Below, one piece after another: positions 34,586 to 46,208 of a stretch of 64,000 nt of DNA (the first letter of the stretch is position 1; every line of letters begins with the position of its first letter). The stretch spans positions 25,490,001 through 25,554,000 of the forward strand of contig CP136893.1 of assembly GCA_034359265.1 (NCBI GenBank), in the 5' to 3' direction. The DNA comes from Canna indica (Eukaryota; Streptophyta; Magnoliopsida; Zingiberales; Cannaceae). A model generated the notes under the pieces. It searched no databases, was not told where the DNA came from, and saw only the letters and a program-made list of their open reading frames with translations. The translations under genes were made by a program, and so were the position numbers.

Positions 34586-35203
34586 TCATGAAGCTGCTTG
34601 ATCAAGAGTAACGGTTCCTAGTTGGTGGAGCCGTGGAGGTAGACAAACCCTCTCAACAGGTGTTCCTCTCCGTCGACTGTAGAAGGTGATACCTAAATAA
34701 GATATCACTAAATAAAGAACCAGTTGATGTTACTAAAACACACAAAAAAATTGAAAGTATGCATATACATACCCCAAAAGTTGGAGGTCTATTGTTGCTT
34801 TATACTATGAGGGGATCTAGACATTATCTCCGTAAAATTCACAAACTGCGTTGGTAATAATAAAATTACGCTATGCCTTGTAGATACTAGCTATATAGGC
34901 AAATGAGATGTTTAGGCATATATTGAAACCTGGAAATTATCAAACGCCCGAGATAGTATATTGTCATCAAACTCTATAGACTGATGACAGAAAGGATCAA
35001 AGTATTCATATTTTTTAATTCATCTATAGACTGATGACATAAAGGATCAAAAGGTTCATATTTTTTAATTAGTTTATAGACTTATATTATATTGGCACAT
35101 TCATTTTAAATTTTTTTGAGATTCCACTTTTCCATATTGAATTAGAGTTTAGTTAGCAAGCATCTTATGAATGCTAATAGTTGATGACTTAATGCAAAAA
35201 AAT
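34586..35203. other. Nested CACTA interior, non-coding
   Basis: No gene. A phrase of about 27 bases (CTATAGACTGATGACA...AAAGGATCAAA) is repeated at 34975-35000 and 35024-35051. Confidence 0.45.
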
Positions 35204-35214
35204 TCAGTAACCAC

Positions 35215-35692
35215 TATCTGTATGAAAGTTTTGAGAAATATATATAGTGTAATCGAATGTCTCAAACATCAACACCATTGCCCATTGGTATATTACTACC
35301 CTTATCATCAAACAAGTGCATTGACTATTTGACTTAAAAGGCATGCCTGTCATGCTATTAATCCTCTGAAAGTTATCAGTTTTGTGAGTCCAACTGGAGA
35401 ACATCTCCTTGGTAATAGACATATATTGGATTCCTAATTTATCAAGAAATGTTCTTGTTATGTTAGATGTTAGTGATTGAGAAGCAATTGCAACATTAAT
35501 TCCCTTATCCTTTAGCGCATGTAGTATGCCTTTGGCATATGAGTAATAAAGATAGGGCATTTCCGTTTTGAAGCCGTATTCACAGTAGAAAGGCCAGAGG
35601 CAGAGGGTTTAATGGGGATTAAAGACAGATTAGGGAGGACTTGGAAGTTCGAGGATCTAGAGATCCTCCTCGTTCACTAGCTCATCCCCCAT
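35215..35692 (-). pseudogene. MDP1: Captured magnesium-dependent phosphatase 1 fragment
   Basis: HAD-superfamily MDP-1. The minus strand begins at 35692 with MGDELVNEE, followed by remnants of FQVLP and a shifted LWPFYCEYGF. A clean stretch follows (MPYLYYSYAKGILHALKDKG, then INVAIASQSLT and FLDKLGIQ ... FSSWTHKT), then GMPFKS and, in another frame, LFDDKGSNI and GNGVDV near the end. The nucleophile segment FDLDYT is destroyed by small indels, so the protein would be inactive even if made. The order is N- to C-terminal with an internal deletion after the DD motif. It lies inside the nested CACTA, antisense to the interrupted TNP2 gene. Confidence 0.87.
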
Positions 35693-36250
35693 TTCTCGAC
35701 TCTAATTTTAATCAAGCATGAACAAAAGTGCAAATCAAACCTGTTGCTGCAGTCTGCAGAGGGATTGTGGCGGGCAATAGAGGGAGAATCCGGGGAGAAG
35801 GCGGTCCGCATCTGGCCTTGCATGAGGAAGAGCCGGATCCAGGAAGAGTTCAGGCCTTGTGTGATTGCATCTAGCCGCCACTTGGTCTTCGGACTTCTCC
35901 GCCTTCGGGCTGCTTCGCAGGGGAGCTTAGGAGTCCAAGCCGCTGCGTCGGGTGAGCATCTATGGAGAAGGCAGTCCGTGGAAAGTAAAGAAGGGGAAAA
36001 GAAGGCCATCGGGTATGCCATATGCAACTATGCAAGATGTAAAGGGAGAGAATCAGAGAGGAAGAAGCGTGGTGAGAGAGGAATTCGAATGGGCGACGGA
36101 ATTCGACTCTGAGATCGGGATTCGGTGATTTAGAAGAGGGTGACACAGGAGGTGAGATGGAGATAAATAGAAGAGGGAAAATAAAGGGTCGTGGGAGGGA
36201 AAAAAGATAAAAGGGGGGAATACCTAATTTTTAGGAATTGACTGGTAAAT
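35693..36250. other. GC-richer region upstream of the MDP1 fragment
   Basis: Open frames on both strands (35744-36112 plus; 35871-36146 minus) have no recognisable domain. It reads as an old promoter/untranslated region brought along with MDP1. Confidence 0.4.
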
Positions 36251-36423
36251 TTATTTATTTCTATTTTAACATAATTAAGATTTTTTTTTCATATTTAGAG
36301 GCTAAAACTTAATTACTAAGATAGTATTAAAGGCTTTTTTTTTGCATCTAAATATTATATTTAGAGACAAATCAATTAAATGTCTCTAAATAATTGCCTC
36401 TAATTGAGGCTTTTGTTGTAGTG
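36251..36423. repeat. Second CACTA-like right terminus
   Basis: GCCTCTAATTGAGGCTTTTGTTGTAGTG ends at 36423. TTAGAGGC/GCCTCTAA motifs precede it. This looks like the right end of another CACTA family inside the larger one. A left end was not found, so whether MDP1 belongs to this element or to the outer one is open. Confidence 0.5.
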
Positions 36424-36882
36424 GCAAAAAAGAAGGAATTTTTTTTGTCAATTTAGTTATTTTTTAAATTATTTTATCATATATGGCACATGTAATTTGT
36501 CACAATAAATAGTTGTATATCTATGGCCAATATATTGTCGCAGACAATTGCCACATAATATCGTAACAAAATTATAGCAAAAATATTCTCGTAAAGGCTT
36601 GCCACAGAATATTGTGACAAACTTGTGGTAAATTTGTTTGCCACAGTAAAATATTTTGAATCAGTGGCAAAACTTATTGTCATAAATTTTGAACGTTGAC
36701 TCAATTATTAGTGACAAACACAATGACAAAATTAGAAAAATCATCGCAAATTTTTCGAAGTTATACTTTTAACCACAAAAATAATTTTACCATAAATTTC
36801 ATCGCAGATTACACCTTTTGTGGCCAATTGTTATTGATCACTCCAAAATTTTATCACAAATTCTTTTTTTTTTGTAGTGATG

Positions 36883-39800
36883 GTATTATAAAATCTTATA
36901 ATACATGGTTTTGTCATGGGGAGCCATTACCTACATCAACGTCGACTCCTAATAATGATGCTTGTGTTGATAAAGGGATTAATGATGGTGGCAATATGGA
37001 AGAAATGTTAAACAATATTTTTTGGGTGTTTGATTAAGTTGCATATATGAATATGGATTGTAGAGATTTCGACGATCCTTATGAATCTAACCATCATATT
37101 CTCAACGAATTTTCTTCAGCATTTGATAAGTTTCAAAAGTTAATGAGAGATGCAAATAAGAAACTCTACGCTGGATGCAGTACATTTAGTAAACTTTCAT
37201 TTATACTATAGCTTTATCGCATCAAATCTCTTAAGGGGTGGTATAGTGAATTAGTTGGGGCCCTATTGAACCTTTTGAAAAAGGTATTTTCTCTTGGAGA
37301 ATCACTTCCAAATTCATTTAGTGAATTGAAGAATATTGTCAAGAAATTGACTTTAGAATATAAAAAGATCAACGTCTACCCAAATGATTGTATGTTATTT
37401 TGGAAAGAAAATGTTGATGAAGATGAGTGCACAATATGTGGGACCTCTCGTTGGAAAAACACTCAAAGTAGTTTTAGCCGGGCTGGAAATTTGAAGAGAA
37501 CTAAAAAAAATATTCCTACAAAAATGTTGAGATATTTTCCCTTGAAGCCAAGGCTAGAAAGATATATTATTCATGTCAGCTAAAACGGCGCATCTAATGA
37601 GATGGCATGAAGAACGTCAAACGAAAGATGGCATTGTTTAGGCACTCTGCTGATTTTGAAGTTTGGAAGCGTTTTGATTCTCATCATCCAGACTTTGCCA
37701 TGGATGCTCGTAATGTTCGACTGTGTTTAGCTAGTGATGGCTTCAACCCCTATAGGCAAATAAGAATTAATTATACCACATGACCGGTGATCTTAACCTC
37801 GTATAACTTGTTGGCCCCTATGGTTGTGCATGAAGAAGCCATATTTGATTCTCTCATTCCTAATTCCTAGTCCTCGTGAATCTGGAAATTATATTGATGT
37901 GTATTTAAAATCACTCATAGAAGAATTGGAAAAATTATGGATTTGATGCTTCAAAAAAATATGTTTTTCAAATGCGTGCAACATTATTGTGGATGATAAA
38001 TTACTTTCCCGCATATGAAAATTTATCGGATTTGTGCACATATGGTAAGTTTGCATGTCCTTCATGTAATGAGGACTCATCATCCAAGCATTTGGTACAT
38101 GGTAAAAAGTTTTCTTTTCTGGGTCATAATCGATTCTTACCCCCATATCATAAGTATAGACATGCAAAAAAATCTTTTGATGAGACCAAAGAGCTTAATT
38201 AGGCCAGTACCCTGTGCATTGTTTGGATCTAAAGTGCTCAATTAAATAAAATTGACTTTACTCTTGGTAAGAAGAGTATGGAGGTTAGTGGTGTCACAAG
38301 AAAACCATGGAGGAAGCGAAGTATTTTTCCGAACTTCCTTATTGGGAATTTAACCAATTACGACACAATTTGAATGTTATGCATGTTGAAAAAAATGTGT
38401 ATGAAAACATAGTTAATACCATTCTCAATATGGGCAAAAAATCAAAGGACAACTTAAATGCTTGTCTAGATTTGAAATAAATGAATATTCGAAAAGAGCT
38501 ACGGCCTCGAGTATGAGATTTCGAGAAAGTGTATATGTCTCATGCTTCTTATGTCATGACCTCACATGAAAAAGATCTCTTATATGAATTTTTAAGAAAG
38601 ACAAAGTTTCCAGATGGTTACTCATCGAATATCTCACAATGTGTTCTCAACCAACGCAAACTAGTTGGTCTCAGAAGCCATGACTATCGTGTTTTGGTTC
38701 AGCAACTTCTTGCTCATGCATTGCCACGAATTGAAGCCTACCACGACAAGTGAGCTCGATTTTGATTGACATGTGTGATGTCTTTCGAGAATTATGTGCT
38801 ATAAAGGGCTTAAAATGCTTGACCTTGAGCAACTTGAGGAAAAAATAGTGCTAACACTTTCTTGTTTGGAGAAAATCTTTCCCCCATCATTCTTTGTTGT
38901 AATGGTACACCTTGCAATTCATTTGGTTAAGGAGGCGAGGATTGCTGGACTGGTTCAATTTCGTTGGATGTGTCCAATAGAGCTAGAGGTAATGACTAAT
39001 ATGATTCAATGATGTTACCCTAAGCATATGAGTGTGTTTGTGCTAATTTTTCAGACAGATGCAGGCTTTTGTGTGAGCTGAAAGCTAATGTGTGTAACCA
39101 AGCAAGGACAGAAGGCTCAATTATTGAAGCTTATATTGAATCAGGGTGTTTGGGGTTTTGTTCCTAATACCTAGAGGATATAAAAATTAAATAAGTTCAA
39201 GAGAGCCAATACTCGAGCATACGTCGTCTTTTTTCCCAAATGTCGGGAAACCTTGCAGAGCTATTCAAGGGTTTTTGATGGATGAAAAACTAAGGATATG
39301 AGCTCACAAATACGTACTCTTCAACTGTGAAAATCATGTGGTCGAGATATATAAACGGTAAGAGTAAACTTATAGCAATAATTAGAATCACTCTTATACT
39401 ATGATTTTTTAACTAATAATTGTATATGCAGAAAGCACATTGCATGTCCTTATATTTTGTTACATGCAGATATATAAACGACATAGTGAATATTTTGTTA
39501 AATGGTTTAAGAAATGTGTAAGTGTCTCTCACTTTATTCTCCAAAAGTACTGCATATATTATAATTAGTTTGCGACCTTATATTGTTTTTGTGATTAACT
39601 AGGTTAAGGAGGAAGTAGATACAAATAATGGCCAAATCACTGAAGAGATAAGGATACTTGCTGATCAAGGGCAAAATCATATTGCATGTCGATTCCAAGC
39701 CTTTGATCTCATTAATGGTTATTGTTTTTGAGTCCGTGAATATGAGAAGGATATGTGCACTCAAAATAGTGTAATTAATAATGGTCATTGCAAAGACGAA

Positions 39801-39929
39801 GAGCTATGCAAGTAATAGTGACCAAAGGCCTGTGCTAGGAGATGTGGTGTACTACGGCTCTTTGATTGATATTATTGAGCTAAACTATTTTGATAAGTTC
39901 CAAGTTGTGTTGTTTAGAGGTGATTGCTA
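36883..39929 (+). pseudogene. TNP2 transposase, main part plus DUF4218/DUF4216-type C-terminus
   Basis: In register with 30028, it opens IIKSYNTWFCHGEP. After several stops the Transposase_tnp2 core is clear: KKINVYPNDCMLFWKENVDE, CTICGTSRWK and MLRYFPLKPRLER (37266-37583). Stop-ridden segments follow to about 37970 (TAHLMRWHEERQTKDG), then FACPSCNED ... HLVHGKKFSFLGHNRFLP (37972-38200). A DUF4218-like part (38794-39110: FPPSFFVVMVHLAIHLVKEA, then ARTEGSIIEAYIESG) and a DUF4216-like part (39781-39925: NPVLGDVxYYG-like PVLGDVVYYGSLIDIIELNY) complete it. Cut at 39930 by copia C4. Non-functional. Confidence 0.9.
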
Positions 39930-40399
39930 TGTGGCTTGTTGCTCCAGCGTGGCTTGCTCCGCTGCTCAATTTGAGCGGCAATTGCTGGAGGCATATCTCC
40001 AAGCGTCAATGTAGCTTCAATTTTCAGTTGGATTTCTCGATCAAAATCGGAAGATGTTTGGTTTCGGTTTTGACCAATTTCGAGCAGATTGATTCCTCAG
40101 CACACATTTCGAGCACTCTCTCTACCTGCAGCCAATCACAATTCAGATCTCAACTCCATCCCAAAATTTTCTCTCTTCTGACCGACTCAATCAATTTCAT
40201 CCCCTCAAGTATAAATAGAGGCAGTTCCTTCCGAATAGAGGACGAGAAAAATAATAAACATCCAAAAAATTAAGAGTGTTTCTATCAACTTTTTCCAAAG
40301 GAGTGCTCCTTCCCAAGTTCTAGCATATATAAGGCAGAGGAGTTCAATTTTAAGGTAGAGATTCCAGAGGCAGAGCATCTACTCTATGACGGTTTTAGG

Positions 40400-42031
40400 T
40401 GTTGGTGAAATGGCCACACTAGAGGGGGGTGAATAGTATGTTTACTAATCTTTTTGCCTAAATTCGATTTTAATCGTTTCTTTGGTTACTTAGGCAAATT
40501 ACAAGTTGAGTAGCAAGTGGAAGCAAAGTAAATACGATAATAAAATAAACACAAGTAGAATCAATGCAAACACAATTATTTATAGTGGTTCGGCCTCAAT
40601 GCCTACTCCACTACCTAAGCACCCCACTTAGGATTTCCAAACTAGCTTTACTAGATTATCTTGTTTCCTTTACAACGATGACGTTTTCATCGGAGAGTCT
40701 CCACTCTCACACCGAATGTACTTCCACACCCGGAAGTCTCTGCCTTCCTACCAAGAGGACTCTCTCATCTCAATCCTAAGGACAACAAGAACTAATCCTA
40801 GCAAACTATGTTACACCAGTGGATTTAAACCTTAAACACCAAGGTTACCACCCAATTTCAAGACCTACACTCTAGGTCTTACTCTAACTCAAATACAAAA
40901 AAATAAACAAGAAAATACAACACTAAATGGAGCAATAAATCAAACAATAAAATACTTAGCTCCAAAATAAGATTCCTAGCTTCCTCTTGATGCCTTTGAT
41001 GGTTAATCAATGAAGGAGTGAAGGCAAGATCAAGATTTTTGGCTCAAGCTAGGGTTTTCACAAGATTGACTCAATGAAGGCTTGGAATTGATCAAAAGAT
41101 AGCTCAAGGAGGTTAGAGGTGATCAACATTCTGAAGGAAGGCTCTCATGGCTTCTTATTTATAAGCCATGAAGAGAAGGGAGAACTCTCTCTTCTCAACG
41201 GGCGATTTTTTGCCCGTTACAGTCCGTCGGTTGCTTGTCCAATCGATCGACCAAGCGACCGCCCGAGCGACCGGAGCATTCTGCCCGTTCTGGGCAATGT
41301 TCGGTCGACTGAAATTACGCCGGTCGACCACTCGATCGACTGAATCTGGGCAGGGCAGTTTGGTTAGGCTGGATTTTCTGCTCGTTTGGGTTCCGTCTTC
41401 GCTATGTCTACTTATATAATATTTCTTAACTTTAAGTTAAATAACTTTAAACATAAATGTTATATAAGGATTACCCCCATTTGGATTCAATAAAAATATC
41501 TAAAAAATCAAAATCCTTAAGAATCAAAATCTAGTTTTTGGGGTCTACTACAAATTTCCGAAAAACGAAAAAAATTTAATCTCCCGGGTCAAATATGGGT
41601 ATGCTAAGGGCTTCTAAAAATTCCTTTAAAATGCCTTGTTATCTAGTTTTTACCCAAAAAACAATTACCGCCATTTTTTGTGTCAAGAAAATGTCTAGGT
41701 CATATAGCCCTCCAAGGAGCTCCCTAGGCTTAGTGAATTTTCAGGGCGGTTTTCGAGTTTTCATGTTTTGGGGTTCGGATTTAGTTTTTGGATTCTTTGC
41801 ATCATAAAAGAGGATTATAACACATGCTAGACACCCTAAACCTAAACTCTAACTTTTTGAAGAATCCCGAGCGTCGACGAGGGTCCTTGCCGATTTCTTC
41901 GATTTTTTCGATCGGGGACGTCGAGCGCTAACCGACTTGGAACCTGAAAGATTTCTCAATAAAACATTAGTTTCATATTTGTTATCATTAAAATTGAGAT
42001 TAAGACCAAGGTAGAAAACCTTAGGCCAACA
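40400..42031. mobile_element. Solo LTR with TTAGG duplication
   Basis: TGTTGGTGAAATGGCC...TTAGGCCAACA, 1632 bp, bounded by the exact duplication TTAGG (40395-40399 and 42032-42036). Related to 20605-21890. It lies inside the C4 5' LTR. It contains the GGTCGATCGACC-type cluster at 41236-41345. Frames 40564-40779, 41119-41419 and 41595-41807 lie in it and have no domain. Confidence 0.92.
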
Positions 42032-42298
42032 TTAGGTTCAATTTATAAGACAGAGTGTTGTATTTTGAAATGGATTCAGTTTTATTATCACTCTTATTGT
42101 AGTTCTTTTCTGGAATTAATAAAGAAGTCTTATCTTCTCCCCGTGGACGTAGGAACGACACCTCACTGAGTTTGAAGCATGTTAAACCATTGTGTCTCTT
42201 ATTTTTCGCAATTTTGGTTTCAAATTTGGCATTCTGTTTCTCTCGTCAGGTTCGAATTTTATCGATCATGCAGGAAATTTTTATAATTTTTTAACAGT

Positions 42299-42310
42299 TG
42301 GTATCAGAGT
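42299..42310 (+). other. C4 primer binding site
   Basis: TGGTATCAGAGT, matching the initiator-Met type copia primer site, three bases after the LTR end. Confidence 0.88.
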
Positions 42311-42323
42311 CTACTTCCCAACT

Positions 42324-42457
42324 ATGACGAGCACCAAATTTGATATTGAGAAGTTAGATCGCAACGCCAACTATGCACTATGGTCAATGAAGATAAAAGT
42401 GATCTTAACTTTGGAGAGAATACAAGACGCCATCCTTGATAAGGATAATATACATGG

Positions 42458-42488
<31 letters not shown>

Positions 42489-42575
42489 AGTACAAGGAGC
42501 AAATGACGATTGTAAATTTATACCTAAGCCTGTCGAACGAGGCACTTCGAGAGATTGCATTGGATATGTCTGCTT
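42324..42575 (+). pseudogene. C4 gag, N-terminal fragment
   Basis: Starts MTSTKFDIEKLDRNANYALW and continues SMKIKVILTLERIQDAILDK, a standard copia gag opening. A GAG/AGG microsatellite (42460-42484) then produces a Glu run or a frameshift depending on register. Beyond it the frame EEYKEQMTIVNLYLSLSNEA and LREIALDMSASL is still gag-like. Truncated after about 42575. Confidence 0.85.
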
Positions 42576-44512
42576 CATTGGATATGATATGATTGGATTA
42601 GATAATAAATGAGGAATGATTGAATATAATTTTTTTAAATCCAATATACATCGGATATAATAACAATTAATTTTATATACTTTTATTCATATTTTCTTCT
42701 AATTCATGCACTAAATAAACAATAAATATCAATTCATCTTATTTTATCCTCCCTTATTTTATGAGGCAAATATGCCCTTAAACTCCCTTATTTTATGAGG
42801 CAAATATGCCCTTAAACTCCCTTATCTTATGAGGCAAATATGCCCTTAAACTATTTATGATTTTATCAAACTCCTCTAACTTAATTATTAATCATGCTAG
42901 TTCATTTTATTATCTTAAATTTTGTAGTTTAATATTTTGTTATTAAGCAATATTAATACAAGCAACCTTTTATCATTTTATACTGCATGCTTCATGTCAT
43001 TTGATCTGTCTGCTGGCAAATTAATTATCTAAATTTCCCTTTGATTACTTTCACTGTGCATGTACTGGAGAATTAATTAAACAAGTAAATACAATTTTTT
43101 TGATAGCATCCGTATAAATGTTAGTTTAGTAGCTATTTTTCTACACTTAATGAAAAATTCAAGTGCGTACAATCTTTTTTCCCACCAAGCTCTTGCTTGA
43201 AAAAAATCAACAAATAATAGTCCGTGTTTTAATTCTACATGAACAAGATCAATTAACATTGAAAGCAGATATAGATGGACTACGTCTGTTTTCAATCATG
43301 TCAAATATATGATGTATATTGAATTAATGGCATGGGAACTTGCTGTCATGTGTTGTTTTATTCTTGATGTCTAACCAAAGCAAACATGCATGCCATAGGC
43401 ATCAAAGTTTATTACATACAAGAGGAAAAAGTAGCCTGTGGGTTGCATGTGACCGCACCCTAATTTATAGCAACAGCAATAGCATAGCAATATAGCTTAG
43501 GAGTGGCCATTAATTCCTAGTCTATCGAACAACATTCCTAAATGAATCTGCAATATTCCTTAAGTATACTTGATGTACATCACTAAATATATGATTACTA
43601 CTTAACTCGTATTCTTTCACCCTCTTGTGACTTATAATTAGATTTGCGCTTCAACTTAAGCATATAGAGAAACTCGAGATTGTTGCATGCAATGGTTCTT
43701 TTTTGCCAAAGGAAGGAAAAAAAGCAGCATACATATCAATGTGATGAAAGCAGAAGCAGGCATGAGCATGGCGATGAACTGTTTGATTATGACACATATA
43801 CTGACAGCAACATAAAAATCGAAAATTTGCACAAGTTGGCGTGCACTGCATCTGCATGGGATAATATTTGGATGCGACGACGGTCCTCCACATGCTTATA
43901 TTCTCTGCATTACCCCCCATGCTTGGGAAATCCCACTATTGCAGTAGCAGACACACCAAATATACCTCAAGATCTAACTAGGATTTCATTGTCACTTCGC
44001 CCCAAACCCTAGCTACATTTTGTTATACTGCATTATATTATACTACAAACATATACCCTATAGTTTCCTAAAAACATGCACTGCACTGCTCTCTGCTCCC
44101 ATTCATGATGTCTTTCATAATTTATATATTCTAGCTTTAATCGCCACTGAGGAATCATAAACTGAACTACATTATTTAATAGTTCAAATAATTCTTTAAT
44201 TTCAAAATTATATAGCACCCAATATAAGACTGAATATGATTTCAAATTATAGCTGCTCCTGCACATAATTAAGAAGCTAAGCTCATAAATGTTTCAAGTA
44301 ATGATCTGATCAAGTTTTACATCATTCAATTCTCCCAACATGTTTACATAATTGAGAGAAACAAGAGTTTCACAAGTATAGAGGGTACACTTGATCAGAT
44401 CGACACTCAGGAAGAAGCAGTAATGACCAGCACACAAACATAATCACAAAAGAAAGGAAAAAAAACTGAGATTAGATTTGACATTTGTTTTAGATAATCT
44501 AATAATTGCCCG
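42576..44512. other. AT-rich region downstream of the Dof gene
   Basis: Includes a 34-bp tandem repeat (next entry). The frames at 43651-43920 and 43680-44012 are antisense overlapping frames without a domain and are not believed. The part nearest 44512 should hold the Dof 3' untranslated region. Confidence 0.5.
42751..42852. repeat. 34-bp tandem repeat, three copies
   Basis: CCCTTATTTTATGAGGCAAA with its continuation TATGCCCTTAAACT repeats at 42751, 42785 and 42819; the third copy differs by one base near its start. Confidence 0.93.
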
Positions 44513-45355
44513 CTACATGAGGGAGCTGTTGATGAGGGACTGCCAATTTGAACCATTCCATGAGTAATGGTCGTGATCTCTTCCAGAATCCAAACCCATG
44601 TTGCAGTAATAGTCTCCTTGAGTCTCCTGCTGCCACTGGAGACTCATCCTGTCCTCATCCTCTCCGTTTGGGTGGGTGGTCACTGTTGTAGCTGATGTTG
44701 CACCTGCTGCAGCAAATCCTCCTCCACCTCCACCACCACCAAGTGGTGGCAAGGTACTACTCGTGACCACCTCTTCATCCATGTTGCTGCCACAGTAGAG
44801 GTTGTCAGTCCTCAGCATGTCAAGGAACGTGTGGTGGCTAGGGTTTCCAAGAAGGAAGCTGCTGCCCTCCTCATGGTGATCATTGCTATTATTAGGGTTA
44901 AGCAGATGAAGGCCTGGGAGTTGCTGCTTTTGGAGGCTTGCCAAAGCAAAGGTCAGGTCATTGGGATCATAAGCAAGGAGTGGTGGAAGGCTAATGGGGT
45001 TGAGGAAGGGGTGGAGATCTAATTGTGGTGGTCTAGTGGTCTTGGAAGAAGAAGAAGAAGAAGAAGAAGAAGACTTCTTATTCTTTCTACAACCTCCTCC
45101 AACCGGGACATTTCTGAGGGAGCCTCCCTTGGTCCAGTACCTCCTGCATCCCTTGCAGAAGTACCTGGGCTGGGAGAGGCTATAGTTGTTGTAGTAGCAG
45201 AACTTGGTGTTGGTGGAGTCACATCTGGGGCACTTGAGGGATTGCTCTGGTTGTGGCTTCATTACTTTCTTCTCCTCCTTTTCCTCTTCTTCCTGCTGCT
45301 GCTTCGCCTGGTTTGGGCACCCAATTACAACTTCTTCGAGAGGGAGGTTGGCCAT
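44513..45355 (-). CDS. Dof zinc-finger transcription factor
   Basis: A 280-residue plant-specific DNA-binding protein. The Dof domain covers residues 40-94; zinc ligands Cys42, Cys45, Cys67 and Cys70 give CX2CX21CX2C ([20 protein letters not shown] ... [14 protein letters not shown] ... [12 protein letters not shown]). It binds AAAG cores in target promoters and acts in the nucleus. A Gln/Glu-rich N-terminus precedes it. A Ser run encoded by a TCT/TCC-type microsatellite follows (about 95-104), then a Gly run near 207-215 and a C-terminal [11 protein letters not shown]. The ATG at 45355 is chosen because an in-frame stop lies 12 bases upstream. A TTAACTGCAG|GT acceptor-like site just before it leaves room for a 5' leader intron. 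It is intact, single-exon in the coding part, and the only undamaged gene in the window. Which Dof subgroup is not certain. Confidence 0.96.
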   Translation of the reverse strand: MANLPLEEVVIGCPNQAKQQQEEEEKEEKKVMKPQPEQSLKCPRCDSTNTKFCYYNNYSLSQPRYFCKGCRRYWTKGGSLRNVPVGGGCRKNKKSSSSSSSSSSKTTRPPQLDLHPFLNPISLPPLLAYDPNDLTFALASLQKQQLPGLHLLNPNNSNDHHEEGSSFLLGNPSHHTFLDMLRTDNLYCGSNMDEEVVTSSTLPPLGGGGGGGGFAAAGATSATTVTTHPNGEDEDRMSLQWQQETQGDYYCNMGLDSGRDHDHYSWNGSNWQSLINSSLM

Positions 45356-46208
45356 GGCTACCTGCAGTTAACCATGAAGAGCTCAAGAAAGCAATTTTAA
45401 ATAAAAATTGTAAAAAGACTGGTCAAAAAGTAAAGTTTTTTTCTTTTAATATACGCATGCATGCATACTATTCATATGCATGAAAATGGGGGATTTTGGA
45501 AAAGAAAAGGAATGCATCAGTCAGATTAATTTGCTATTCCTGATTAATTATTGGAAGGACTTCAGAGGATCAGAAATTAATTAAGCCAGTATATGGATAT
45601 CATTGTCAATGAAAAAGAAGGCCACTACATCTTGCTACTTATTCAACATATGAAAAAGAGTCGGTGGCACGCTTTGTATTAAGCTACCGGCATCATCATG
45701 AACCTGTAGTACATGCCCAAAATTTCATCTTTCTCCATATGTATATAGACTAAAAACTGCAAACAGCTAAACTTATTGCTGCAACTCCTATAATATATGT
45801 GGTTTAATTCCTTCGTTGAATGCATCAAAAGAATCAATTAATTTGAAATTGGCGGTATGTTCATGTTAGCTTGAGATCACATTACAACTATTCAGTGATT
45901 AGTCTCCTACTCAAGTAATTAACCAGCCTCAGCTAAATTAGGCAAAATAAAGGAAGACGTGCAGAGAGAGAGAGAGAATTGAAGACACCGGAGAAAGAAT
46001 TGTGTGAACAATTAATCATAAATACCTGGTGCAGATGTGCATCAGAAACCTCCATGAACTCATGCACTCGATCTCCCAGTAAATTAAACAAGGAATTGAG
46101 CACGACTGGAGTACACTACTTTGGCATCTCTTCTCCAAAGCAAGGCACAGGAAAGAAGTATGAGCACCCTTCCCTTCCTCTGCTAAATACTTGAACGAAA
46201 AGCTAACG

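Larger units (their letters stand above)
30032..36879. mobile_element. CACTA element nested in the TNP2 gene
   Basis: Termini are CACTACAAAAAAAATGG at 30032 and TTTTTTTTTTGTAGTG ending at 36879, with the exact 3-bp duplication ATG (30029-30031 and 36880-36882). Both ends carry many GTGGCAAA/TTTGCCAC subterminal motifs over about 400-600 bp. No transposase is encoded, so it needs one in trans. It contains pieces of RNR1 and MDP1 genes, a nested mini-CACTA (33642-34585), and a second CACTA-like right end at 36423. Confidence 0.88.
22696..39929 (+). mobile_element. CACTA (En/Spm) element with TNP2 transposase and nested insertions
   Basis: The left end CACTACAAGATG at 22696 is followed by repeated short motifs (AGTGGCAATTAATTAGTAGCAATAAG). 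Rightwards come a MULE-like insertion, a captured 2-hydroxyacid dehydrogenase fragment, and a TNP2-type transposase on the plus strand (from 29835), which is interrupted by another CACTA (30032-36879) and ends where copia C4 enters at 39930. Assignment of the left end to this transposase is inference: it is the only CACTA left end upstream in this orientation. The right end was not found beyond C4. Confidence 0.6.
39930..42575 (+). mobile_element. Ty1-copia fragment C4 (5' LTR and start of gag)
   Basis: The 5' LTR runs from TGTGGCTTG (39930) to TTTTTAACA (42296), interrupted by a solo LTR (40400-42031) and its duplicated target. Primer site TGGTATCAGAGT is at 42299-42310, then the gag start at 42324. 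Sequence after about 42575 is unrelated, so most of the element is missing. It entered the DUF4216-like end of the TNP2 gene. Confidence 0.8.

Noticed and set aside
35744..36112. 122-codon plus-strand frame
   Set aside because: No domain; lies in leader-like sequence upstream of the antisense MDP1 fragment.
41119..41419. Frames rich in Arg/Asp/Ser with IDRPSDRPSDRS
   Set aside because: Produced by the GGTCGATCGACC cluster inside a solo LTR whose boundaries are proven by its duplication; not a gene.
43680..44012. 110-codon frame downstream of Dof
   Set aside because: No recognisable domain, antisense frame equally open, composition like the surroundings.
45023..45400. 125-codon frame antisense to the Dof gene
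   Set aside because: Low-complexity Arg/Leu/Glu runs arise from the Dof repeats read backwards; the Dof frame on the other strand is clearly the real one.
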